DNA from: Carboxydocella thermautotrophica | GTDB lineage: Bacteria; Bacillota; GCA-003054495; Carboxydocellales; Carboxydocellaceae | NCBI GenBank assembly: GCA_003054495.1 | Contig: CP028514.1 | Coordinates: 1,899,501-1,963,500 of the forward strand | Reading direction: 5' to 3' | DNA length: 64,000 bases | In this document: in pieces, positions 42,201 to 50,314 of the stretch | How the letters are laid out: each line of letters begins with the position of its first letter | Position numbering within the stretch: position 1 is the stretch's first letter | Translations under genes and position numbers: made by a program | The notes under the pieces: model-generated | What the model saw: only the letters and a program-made list of their open reading frames with translations | What the model was told of the DNA's origin: nothing | The model's database searches: none

Positions 42201-43853
42201 TCCCCGCGGAAGACGTCGTTCGCCTCTTGCCTGGAGACCCCGACAGAGTGTTTTGAGGAAGAGTGGGTTGCGAAATTCAGGGCTAAGAAGAGGCGTGGAG
42301 GGCAGTTCGAGACCGTAGTAAGTAAAGAAAATTTTCGCCGCATCGTACTCGTGCTCTACAAATCCTTGGTGTCTTACGGGCACCGCGCGGTTGCGAACTT
42401 CTTCGGGAATGATAACCTCCTCGAAAGAGGAGCGCACGGCTAGGACTACCCCGATCCAAGGCGAGCGCTCAAAGTAAGCCAAAAATGCCGACAGATGGGT
42501 TGGCCAGATGCGCCGCCCTGCGGCTTCATTAAGGGCATCAATCATCACGAGCGCTCGGCAACCTGCCGCTTGTGCTGCTGCCTCTAGAGCACCAACAAAC
42601 TCCTCTGCAGATAGGTTCCGTAGATCAAGCTGTTGGAGCGCCTGGGTCCACGGCTCTTCATCGTTAACAAAACGCTGCCCCATCAGGAGAACAGTAGGTC
42701 GACTTTCTTCGATGCGTTTCTTCGCAATGTCGCAAAGAAGGTGTGTCTTGCCGGTGCCTGCGTCTCCGGTAAGCAGCAAAAGAGTGCTGGACGCAACATG
42801 CTCGGCATGCCTAAGAGATTCACGTAGCTCCCGCAGCTCTCTTTGTAAAGTCCAGAGCCGGTATTGCAGGGTCCGGAACGGATTCTCTCGGTAAGCCGAC
42901 CTCGTTTTGCTCTTGTCGGAATTGCCTTCCTGGGAATCGAAAACTTGCTCATGCCTAACCAAAATTTGTTCGAAGTCCTCAGCAACTTTGACGATCTGAT
43001 CGGCCTGAGAGGTAATCTCACGGAGAGGCAATTTGCCCACAGGCTCCGGCTCGATTTCGCCCAACTTGACGAGGAGTTGCTCAGTGAGCGTTGTGATTTG
43101 GGAAACTGAAGCTATGATATCAGACGCTTCTTCTGCGGCTGACGCGTCTGGGGAGTTCATGTATCTAAAAGAACGAAGCTCCTTACGGAGCCCCCGTGCA
43201 CGTGCCTTGAGATGATCAAAAAAACGCTCAGTGCGTCCAAAGGCATCGAACTCGAATGCAATCGGTAAATCGACATGAATTTCTGGTGTGTAGCGGGGCC
43301 CCGCTGTTTTTAATGCCTCGTCTAAACGAGCTTCAAACCATGGCCTGTCAAATCGTTTGACATCAAAGAAGTAACGCACCCGCCCTGAATGCTCGGGACA
43401 TGTCAAGCGGGTGAGCAGTTCATGGCTCCCCCACCAAACAAAGTCCACGGACATGCCCCTTTCGGCTGCCCACCGCTTCCACTTTACCACATGTTCTTCC
43501 CACTTTTGCCGCGCTGATTTTTGGTCAGGGCGTCTGGCATCTGGAAGATCGAGAGGCATGCACACATAGTAACGGACGAGTCGAGGATGCTTCTTGAGGG
43601 CAGTCTTGACCGAGTCATCGAGTTGAGCCCATTGTGAACTATCCATGGTATTAAAATACTTTGCTTGCCAGCCCCACTCACTACCGTCCGGGAAGGTGGC
43701 GTAGCATTCGACCCCGGCATCCGGAGGGGCGTTGCGTACGAAACGTGCGTTATCAGGTATCTCCGATCTGGCAAGCTGGGCACAGAGTTCCTCGAACCCT
43801 TCGTGTTGCAAACCGTTGAGCGGGCGGATTGCCCACCAGTTGATGTCATTCAT
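39219..43853 (-). CDS. Large nuclease-STAND/NACHT-like ATPase, probable antiphage effector
   Basis: A 1544-residue protein. The N-terminal about 170 residues carry a restriction-nuclease-like core: GFEELCAQLARSEIPDN, PPDAGVECYATFPDGSEWGW followed by QAKYF, giving the D/E...QxK pattern of Mrr/Cap4-like nucleases. A coiled linker follows. The P-loop LLLTGDAGTGKTHLL is near 361-375 and Walker B ALVMIDALNEAAG near 435-447, fitting a STAND/NACHT ATPase, and the remaining about 1000 residues are helical, as in the sensor half of Avs-type proteins. It probably senses a phage component and then cuts DNA; this is inferred. Start ATG 43853 has only a weak GGTGAT site. Confidence 0.75.
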   Translation of the reverse strand: MNDINWWAIRPLNGLQHEGFEELCAQLARSEIPDNARFVRNAPPDAGVECYATFPDGSEWGWQAKYFNTMDSSQWAQLDDSVKTALKKHPRLVRYYVCMPLDLPDARRPDQKSARQKWEEHVVKWKRWAAERGMSVDFVWWGSHELLTRLTCPEHSGRVRYFFDVKRFDRPWFEARLDEALKTAGPRYTPEIHVDLPIAFEFDAFGRTERFFDHLKARARGLRKELRSFRYMNSPDASAAEEASDIIASVSQITTLTEQLLVKLGEIEPEPVGKLPLREITSQADQIVKVAEDFEQILVRHEQVFDSQEGNSDKSKTRSAYRENPFRTLQYRLWTLQRELRELRESLRHAEHVASSTLLLLTGDAGTGKTHLLCDIAKKRIEESRPTVLLMGQRFVNDEEPWTQALQQLDLRNLSAEEFVGALEAAAQAAGCRALVMIDALNEAAGRRIWPTHLSAFLAYFERSPWIGVVLAVRSSFEEVIIPEEVRNRAVPVRHQGFVEHEYDAAKIFFTYYGLELPSTPLLSPEFRNPLFLKTLCRGLQARGERRLPRGFRGITATFKLFLDAINSQLARELGFHPKRPLVRQALNKFAEALVKTGEHWLPLTQAEELVNAFLPGRSFERSLYRGLVAEGVLVEDVLTHKDVGQEEIVFIAYERLADHLIAKFLLDKHLDVQAPEAAFAQHAPLGFLYDSKHYVSPGLLEALCVQIAERTGQELLELAPVLKDRWNIGEAFRQSLIWRDPKAFSDTTGKILNDLIRTEHDLHETLDVLLTVAILAEHPFNANFLDQQLRRDSMPDRDEWWSIYLHYSWGSQGAVDRLVDWASTVTSNDTLDDEVIDLCATTLAWMLTTSNRFLRDRATKALVSLLTGRLDAVIRLVERFADVDDPYVAERVYAVAYGTAMKSHDPEQVGALAVCVYNRVFANGAPPPHVLLRDYARGVVERALNLGAKIDVEVGRIRPPYRSIWPAIPTEEEIKPLLPDWSRGSHDSGDLEWARNRIGSSVMDDDFAWYVIGTNTVSTNWLSLRLDEPAWQPPDERLAVLIAEFSEEEKKAWKAFDSVDKVLEEAMLWSTLKTFTERFGSEECEASLPPQIQTLQHKRETAFDNLKAALTKEHVQRLIEILEAKERATDPPRFDLRLIQRYVLWRVFDLGWTTERFGYFDRFVIGYRGREARKAERIGKKYQWIAYHEIMAFVADHFQYREQYHENGGDKTYEGPWQEHLRDIDPSCTLRSTPGGTSWVGHSPAWWGPVTYDNWDTPENPLEWVKFYDDLPPVQELLIVESPEDGSRWVNLQGYFSWQQKPPADREPTDIERRELWYICTGYLIRREDVEAFMEWAEDVDFWGRWMPEPPEVYRMFLGEYGWSPAFRYFQQPYYGDEGWTQPREDCPVKVKVASFEYLREIGDFDCSVDESYTLRLPAIDLVAGLGLRWTGKGADFVDASGRLTAFDPTAHEDGPSALLMRLDRLTEFLAREKLALCWTILGEKRVLGAGFTPSYHASMRISGAYKLGSGGPEGFLKCLLEGKTEGDNSSSLFPIMTLRTTG

Positions 43854-44008
43854 TGGCCTATCACCCTAAGCTTTGCAGTTACCAATTATGACAACCCAGT
43901 AGATTTAAACACGCGCTGATATCTCTGCCCCCTTGTGCGGTCCAAGGGTATCAGGCGCAGCCGCCGGGTGAAGCAGGTAGTAGCAGAACATACACAAACT
44001 AGCTTTCG

Positions 44009-46711
44009 TCACCACGGTTTCGATAGTCGTTCCACAATGTCCTTCCGTGCCAGCACACGGCTGCATAGTTCCCAGCGATGCTGATCAGGCTCGATGGTCG
44101 ATTGATAGCGCATCTCAAACACGTTCTTTGTCTGTTGCCGTAGATGGATATACTTATCCATCATTTCTTCGAGTCGCATAACATCCTCAATCCAATCATC
44201 CTCGATTGTATCCGGTAATCCTCCGAAGATGTCGAATTTATCCTTGAAACGGCGCGAAAGTGTCTGGTATATTTTCTCATCTTGAGTGCCATGGTAGACA
44301 AGGTTGAGCATATCAACCGTCTTTCTGAGTTGACCGATCCGCTTGATGCGGCCCAGCCGCTGTTCAAGGCGGGAAGGATTCCAGGGTAAATCGACGTTGA
44401 TCAGCGTTCCCAGGGTTTGCAGGTTTAACCCCTCGCAAGCGGCATCAGTGGCAACCACAAGGCGAATCTCCCTCTTCTTCACCGCCGCTTTTATCTCTTC
44501 CCGCTGCACGGAACTAAACTCGTTATATCGGAAAAGGCCGCTCTTGCCCAGCCCAGCATAGATGGCAACAACCTCTCCAGCCAGCGCCTTCGCTAATTCT
44601 GCAGCGATCCAGAAAACGGTATCGTAATATTGACTAAAAATAATGCAACCATGCTCCAGCCAGGTCTTGCCTTCCACTCTATGTTCGGTCAAGAAGTACT
44701 TCACGGCAGATAGCTTTGGATCTCTCGCCTCCGGGCGCGAGAGTTCTGTTATGATGGTTTCCAGATACGAGGCTTCCTGTGGAGTGAGATTGCTTAGCAC
44801 CTCTTGCAAACGATCCGCATCGTCCTCTTCTTCGAGAATTTCCCGCTTGAGCATTTTTTCAGCGGTGGCTTTGCCTGAAGCAAAGCTCGAACAAATGCGC
44901 TGCAAAAGTAGCGACTTCAGGAAGCCCGCTGCTTTTGTCCGTTGACTAAGTACCTCGGTAAACTCCTCCGCCGCTTGATACGCCAGATCGAATGGGTGAT
45001 TTGTCATTAAGCCAAGACCGACGAAGCTCTGCCCGGGGTAAGCAGATGGTCCCATTTGCGGGTCGGGGTGAATCTGGACTCCGATTTTCTCCAACAACCC
45101 TTGCTCCTCCAGGGTCTCGCGGCGGCGCAGGACGGTATGGCGAACAATAGGGTTGTTTGCCTTAAAGAACTCTGTATCGAGCGTTTGCCGGATATTTTCC
45201 TGCGCGAAGTAGTCAAGATCGGTGAAGGGCCGATTGCAAAAGAAGCTTCGATCCTCGATACCAAGCTGCAAACGCAGCGCAGCGAAGTGCGGGTCTTCTT
45301 TGCCGGGCGGCAGGGGATTGCGTAACAGCTCCCATGCCTCCTTTTCGTCGGCAGGAGCCTTTTCGCCTTTTACAAAGGGCAATGCTCGCTCCCAATCAGC
45401 CCAGTAGCTGACATTTTCACGCCCAAGAACAAACTCTACGCCAGAATTGAGGATCCTCATCAAGTCCCATAGTTCGTAAACCTCAGTCTGGATAGGCGTG
45501 GCGGTTCCCAGCAACAGGTTCTTGGTTCGAGGACCGATCCGCAGCATAAAATCCAATAAGTTATTCGGCTGGTCTTTTTTCTCACCAAGCCCGCCCCGCC
45601 GTCTCGCCCTGTGGGCCTCATCTAGCACAACCGTCCCATAGCGTCGCTCTAACAGGGCCGACCGTTCTGTAGAGTCGTGAAAAATCAAACCCGTTGATAC
45701 AATGGCTATTTGATACGGACAGCGTATAATGTCTTCAGGACCTCGTGTTTTAATGAGATGCCCATCAGGATCGACCCACATTTTGCGCGATGAGAGCCAA
45801 ACCGCACTAGGAACACCCAGCCGGTCTTTGAGTTCTACCTGCCATTGCAGGGTTAGGGTGGAGGGGCAAAGGATGAGTACTGGACCGTCGTCCAACAGGG
45901 CAGACAGCATGGCGCTGGCCGCCAGCGATAACGTTTTTCCCAAACCGACTTCGTCGGCCAACAACAACCTGGCTTGGCCGTAGGTTTCCCGGTGTTCGAG
46001 GAACATCGCCACGAAGGCCCGCTGCCAGGGCTGAAGCTGCTCACCATGCCGGTAAATGGGCGATTCGGCGAAGGTAGCAGCAGGCAGTTCTTTGGCATCG
46101 ACCTGCTCAAAGCGCACTTCTACCCGCTCGGCGACCCGCTTGATTTCTTCGATGATGGCATCTGGTAGCGGGTAAGCTTCCTGCCAAAGGGCTTCAAACT
46201 CCTCTTCAACCCATGCCACACCCTCCGGTGACGGGTCTTCCCAGAGGATTTCGTAGTTCTGGGAGAATGCGCTCTTGCTCTCGTTGACCGACCCGAGAAA
46301 GCATGTCTTGCCCTCATCGGTTTCGATCACGCCGGCCTTACCATGAATGAACACCTTATCCTTGGGTACAACGCGCACCTTGAGGTTACCCCGGGACAGC
46401 AGTTCGTACAGCTTGCGGTAGCGGTCGCGATGGAGCAGTGATTCCACCTCGACAGGCACCTGGTTCCATCGTTCCTTAAGAGCCATTTCACGGGCGGCCT
46501 TGGAGACAGCTATATCGGCAACATCCAGCTCGCTGTTGCAAACAATGCGGACATCCGGGATATGGGCGATCTCCTCCCCAATGAGTTCGAAGATCGAACT
46601 GCGGAAGTAGCCGGCGATGCGCTTGTAGGACTTCGCCCGGCGCAGCTTCTCGGCCAGGAAGGCATGATCCAACCGCTGCCGGCGAGAAGAGAACCGGTTG
46701 ATGCCACTCAT
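44009..46711 (-). CDS. SNF2-type helicase with N-terminal phospholipase D-like domain
   Basis: About 900 residues. An N-terminal PLD-like domain carries IHGKAGVIET (near 120) and SVNESKSAFSQNYEILW. The SF2/SNF2 core follows: Walker A ADEVGLGKTLSLAASAM (near 250), DEAH box VVLDEAHRARRRG (near 360), GTATPIQTEVYELWDLM, and the C-terminal motifs IIFSQYYDT, ATDAACEGLNLQTLGTLINV and RLEQRLGRIKRIGQ. It should translocate on DNA. Its start is 10 bases after the DUF1156 methylase stop, so it is the last gene of the DUF499 operon. ATG 46714 is an equally possible start. Confidence 0.88.
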   Translation of the reverse strand: MSGINRFSSRRQRLDHAFLAEKLRRAKSYKRIAGYFRSSIFELIGEEIAHIPDVRIVCNSELDVADIAVSKAAREMALKERWNQVPVEVESLLHRDRYRKLYELLSRGNLKVRVVPKDKVFIHGKAGVIETDEGKTCFLGSVNESKSAFSQNYEILWEDPSPEGVAWVEEEFEALWQEAYPLPDAIIEEIKRVAERVEVRFEQVDAKELPAATFAESPIYRHGEQLQPWQRAFVAMFLEHRETYGQARLLLADEVGLGKTLSLAASAMLSALLDDGPVLILCPSTLTLQWQVELKDRLGVPSAVWLSSRKMWVDPDGHLIKTRGPEDIIRCPYQIAIVSTGLIFHDSTERSALLERRYGTVVLDEAHRARRRGGLGEKKDQPNNLLDFMLRIGPRTKNLLLGTATPIQTEVYELWDLMRILNSGVEFVLGRENVSYWADWERALPFVKGEKAPADEKEAWELLRNPLPPGKEDPHFAALRLQLGIEDRSFFCNRPFTDLDYFAQENIRQTLDTEFFKANNPIVRHTVLRRRETLEEQGLLEKIGVQIHPDPQMGPSAYPGQSFVGLGLMTNHPFDLAYQAAEEFTEVLSQRTKAAGFLKSLLLQRICSSFASGKATAEKMLKREILEEEDDADRLQEVLSNLTPQEASYLETIITELSRPEARDPKLSAVKYFLTEHRVEGKTWLEHGCIIFSQYYDTVFWIAAELAKALAGEVVAIYAGLGKSGLFRYNEFSSVQREEIKAAVKKREIRLVVATDAACEGLNLQTLGTLINVDLPWNPSRLEQRLGRIKRIGQLRKTVDMLNLVYHGTQDEKIYQTLSRRFKDKFDIFGGLPDTIEDDWIEDVMRLEEMMDKYIHLRQQTKNVFEMRYQSTIEPDQHRWELCSRVLARKDIVERLSKPW

Positions 46712-46721
46712 CATTTTCACC

Positions 46722-49700
46722 TCATAACCGCTGGTTTCTTACCAGTTCCCGGAGTACGCGGGCAGCTCTGGCCTCTTCTGGCCGAATGACTTCGAGCTTC
46801 TTGGTAAGGTAAGTAGACAGCTCTACTATCAATTCCCTCTGAGTCTGGTCGTAGTAGTTCGGCACGTTGAAGGCGAGGTGGGCGAGCACCTCGTCACCAT
46901 CCTTGTCTTCCACGATCTCCATAATGGCGTAAAGCACGCCGCGCAGTACGGTACTGGCAAACTCTGATTCACCAGACATCTCGGAACGCCCGAATTCCAT
47001 GGCGCCCTTCAGCCGGGCGGAGTTGGCCCGCACGCTCGCCATGAAGGGCCTATAATCCTTGACCTTAAAGGCCTTCGCGAAATTCTGGTAGTTATCGAGG
47101 GTCTTCAGCCCTTTGGCCTCGAGATCGATCATCTTGAGATAGAAACGTTCGGCGGGCTTGAGCTTATCCCAATGGGTTTTCTCGATGCCCTGGGGCACAA
47201 GGCACTGGTTAGCCACGTCCACCGCAAACTCGATCAGCTCATCTACGAAGGTCTTTTGCCCTTCGGCCCGCGGCCGGATCGCCTCGACCGTCATGTCCTT
47301 GCCGTCGATGATAGCATAGCGAGTCAGTACCCTCAGGGCCGCCGCGTATCCCGCCATCTGTAGATCGGCATCCTCGAAGAGATTTTCGTCCCGGTAGAGG
47401 TCCTTGGCTTCTTGGTTGAGACCGATCAGTGTTTTCACCTGCTCTTCGACCTCTTCCTGGATTTCCCATGCCAGGTCGTCGCGGGTGGCCCTGTAGTTGC
47501 CCTTCCGTTTGCGGAGCACGAGGAGTACTGTGCCTTTGACGTAACTTCCGTCCCGCAGAGCGCTGTCGGTCTCGGTAACCACATACCAGGCGGCCGTCAC
47601 CTGCAGGCCGGCGGCCCAGACGATATTAGCCATATCTGCCCAGATGGCACCAGATTGGTGCGTGAACATGATAATTTGGATGCCGTTGTCCGGCATCTTC
47701 TCGGCCATCCGCTTGTAGGCGGCGACCATACCCCGCCGGAACTCCTCACCCTCGCCTTTAATAGCCAGGGATCGCCGGCTATCCCAGACCCAGTTGGCGA
47801 ATTCCTCGGGCGGGTTCTTCCGCAGCCAGGCGATAAAGAACTCAAGGATCTCCTCATACTTTACCGCGTCGCCATAGGGTGGATCAGTAATGTATATATC
47901 ATTATCTGTGGAAAGTTGGTCTGCTGGATGGCATCCGACTTGAGTTGCCAAATCTTTAAAGAACGGAAAGCTCTTATAGTCCTGATTCAGGAAACTAGAC
48001 GCGTATCCGATACCACGGCAACCGTAGTTAAAAAGTGTATTTAGTGCTTGGTTGTCGAAAACACCTTTTACTATGCCACCACCGCCTCCGCTATTGTCCC
48101 AACGACTCAAACGTGAGTTGCAGTTCATCACCTGTGTCATCCCAAATTTCACGTGCGCTCCTGTATATTTGTTTATCAACCCCGCCACCAGCAACTGCCT
48201 CGGATTGAACAGGTGGTGCCAATAGGTCCAGCCGCGCTCCCAAATCGGTTGCCTTGTGTTGTAACCCGGCTCGATCCGCATATCGGGAATCCAGCCTTTA
48301 TCCTGCCACTCGGCAAGATTTTTGGCGATGTACTCTTCGACAATACGTTCACGCTCTAAGTCGGCTTCCATGACAGAACGAAACTCATATTCGTAGCCTT
48401 TGCCTTTTTTCTTGGGACGCATCCACTGGATCGCGTAGAGCCTCTCCTGAAAAATATCATCCGGTCTCGGCTTAAAATCGTCCTTCTCCCAGAGACGCAG
48501 CTTGTTGCCAGTAGAGCCGTCATCCTTCCGGTAATCACCACGCAAGGTGGAGATCTTGGTATGGTATTCGATCCCATCGACCGTGTGGACCATATACGGA
48601 TCCTGGCCACGCCCGTCAGTACGCACCGTACCTTTCTCGGCCTCGGCCAATTCCTTCTCTGTCACGCCCGAACGGATTATAATATCGTAACGCTTATTTG
48701 CCGGATCGGGAACCAGCTCAGCGATTACCTTGTAGCCTTTACTTATAACACGGGTAGGGAGCAGCGGAACCTTCCAGCCGGTCTGCGGGCATCTCACTTC
48801 GACGCAGTAAAGAAAAACTTTGGCCCGCCAGCCCTGCCCGTCCGTCTCCACGCCCAGCCGGTCAATCTCGGCCTGCACCTTCTCGACCAGTTCCTTCTGA
48901 GCTTTAGCAAGGGCTTCCCGTCCCTCGGTGGAGCCTCCCACGATATGGAAGGCACCCCAGGTGAGCATGCAGGCGATAGGATTGAGGTCTGAGGCATAGA
49001 CGTTGCAGCCCAGCCGCGCCGCCTCGAAGGGGATCTGGCCCGACCCGCAGAAGGTGTCGGCCACCCGTGGGCGGTGCCCAAAGCGCATAATGCCTAGCTG
49101 CTCGACCAGCTCCGGGAAGGAACGGGCATCCGTGCCCAGATGGGCGTTCACGTCTTCCCAGATATGATCGTGAACATCCGGGCAGTTTTCAGGACGCTCT
49201 GCCTGCTGAACCAGTTCACGGTAGCTACACCGGGGTAAAGCAAGCGCCTCAAGACGGCGGCGCTCGGCCTCAGGCACATCGTCGCGCCAGGTAATCTTCG
49301 GCAGCTTGCCGTTTTCCAGACGGTATTCCTCCAATTCGAACGGGGCGCTCTCAGGCAAAACGCCAGCAGGCTCCACATCGAAGTAGCAGTATATATCAGG
49401 CAATGTTACACGCTGGACGATCTGGGCCGGCTTGATACGTCCAAGGCGGACAACGAAAGACTCCTCATCCATTGCCATCAATTTCTCAAAGATCTCCAGG
49501 TCGCGCTTGAGGTTCTCTGTCGCCGGAAGCAGGCAACCCAAAACACATGCTTTATTGAGGATGAGGGGCTTTCGTCCTTTCCAATAGCTTCCTAGAGCTG
49601 TGAGTGTCTTACCATGCACTGCCATCTGTTCTTTGTACGACTCAATTGAGAGCTTCTGTACCGGTAAAATTTTTTCTATTAACGCGGGAGCATCTTTGAG

Positions 49701-49724
49701 GGAGTAAGGGACTATAGTTTTCAT
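46722..49724 (-). CDS. DUF1156 DNA methylase (COG1743 type)
   Basis: A 1000-residue adenine-specific-type DNA methylase with an N-terminal DUF1156 region (KLSIESYKEQMAVHGKTLTA). Motif I TFCGSGQIPFEAARLGCNVY is near residue 225 and motif IV TDPPYGDAVKYEE near 612, far apart as in large members. A zinc-ribbon-like segment YCVEVRCPQTGWKVP is in between. The expected product is a DNA base methyltransferase that marks host DNA in the defence system. It lies 2 bases after DUF3780 and 10 bases before the helicase gene. Confidence 0.9.
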   Translation of the reverse strand: MKTIVPYSLKDAPALIEKILPVQKLSIESYKEQMAVHGKTLTALGSYWKGRKPLILNKACVLGCLLPATENLKRDLEIFEKLMAMDEESFVVRLGRIKPAQIVQRVTLPDIYCYFDVEPAGVLPESAPFELEEYRLENGKLPKITWRDDVPEAERRRLEALALPRCSYRELVQQAERPENCPDVHDHIWEDVNAHLGTDARSFPELVEQLGIMRFGHRPRVADTFCGSGQIPFEAARLGCNVYASDLNPIACMLTWGAFHIVGGSTEGREALAKAQKELVEKVQAEIDRLGVETDGQGWRAKVFLYCVEVRCPQTGWKVPLLPTRVISKGYKVIAELVPDPANKRYDIIIRSGVTEKELAEAEKGTVRTDGRGQDPYMVHTVDGIEYHTKISTLRGDYRKDDGSTGNKLRLWEKDDFKPRPDDIFQERLYAIQWMRPKKKGKGYEYEFRSVMEADLERERIVEEYIAKNLAEWQDKGWIPDMRIEPGYNTRQPIWERGWTYWHHLFNPRQLLVAGLINKYTGAHVKFGMTQVMNCNSRLSRWDNSGGGGGIVKGVFDNQALNTLFNYGCRGIGYASSFLNQDYKSFPFFKDLATQVGCHPADQLSTDNDIYITDPPYGDAVKYEEILEFFIAWLRKNPPEEFANWVWDSRRSLAIKGEGEEFRRGMVAAYKRMAEKMPDNGIQIIMFTHQSGAIWADMANIVWAAGLQVTAAWYVVTETDSALRDGSYVKGTVLLVLRKRKGNYRATRDDLAWEIQEEVEEQVKTLIGLNQEAKDLYRDENLFEDADLQMAGYAAALRVLTRYAIIDGKDMTVEAIRPRAEGQKTFVDELIEFAVDVANQCLVPQGIEKTHWDKLKPAERFYLKMIDLEAKGLKTLDNYQNFAKAFKVKDYRPFMASVRANSARLKGAMEFGRSEMSGESEFASTVLRGVLYAIMEIVEDKDGDEVLAHLAFNVPNYYDQTQRELIVELSTYLTKKLEVIRPEEARAARVLRELVRNQRL

Positions 49725-49726
49725 GC

Positions 49727-50314
49727 TTATAATGTCTTCCTTTCAAACGGGAAAAGCGTCATTTGAATCGCATCCTCGTCGTAATGCCGTCGCTTCCGGT
49801 GTTTAGCTTGCTGTTCCGTGTTTCCATCCGAAAGGGCAAAGTAGAGAGCCTTGCGCCAGCCGCGCTCCCTGTCCGCAGCGAGTCCTGCTTCCGCTGCCGT
49901 CATCGAGAAGAGCCACCAGCGCTCCTCAGGGCGCAGTGCTGCCCACTTGCTGCAGATGACTGGCAGTTCGTCAGGCTTGGCCCTTTCTGCAGCCCAGGCG
50001 AGCACACACAGCTCCTTTCCCAGTAACCGGTCGAGTAGGTTTTTGCCGGTTTTCCAGCGACCGGTAGTGACCTTTTGAGCTTTCAAGCGGGCATTGAAGT
50101 CTTTGCGGGCGGTCTCTGCAATAGCCGACCAGATGGGGCGAGGTAAAACCACCCGCTCCTCTTCGTAAGGAAGGCCATTTTCGCCGCCTTTATAGCCGTA
50201 GTCCTCGATAATGCGAACTTCTCCTGTTTTCGAGGCTGGAATTTCTACCCGGAAAACATGGGCGCCGAACTCCTCTGGCGCACCAAAATCAATGGTCTTG
50301 AGCTTGCCGTTCAT
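49727..50314 (-). CDS. DUF3780 protein
   Basis: A 195-residue protein matching DUF3780 in length and position between the DUF499 ATPase and the DUF1156 methylase. It begins MNGKLKTIDFGAPEEFGAHV, has RIIEDYGYKGGENGLPYEEE and the Trp-rich CSKWAALRPEERWWLFSMTA, and ends MTLFPFERKTL. Its activity is unknown. The start overlaps the end of the DUF499 gene by 4 bases (ATGA), so translation is coupled. Confidence 0.8.
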   Translation of the reverse strand: MNGKLKTIDFGAPEEFGAHVFRVEIPASKTGEVRIIEDYGYKGGENGLPYEEERVVLPRPIWSAIAETARKDFNARLKAQKVTTGRWKTGKNLLDRLLGKELCVLAWAAERAKPDELPVICSKWAALRPEERWWLFSMTAAEAGLAADRERGWRKALYFALSDGNTEQQAKHRKRRHYDEDAIQMTLFPFERKTL

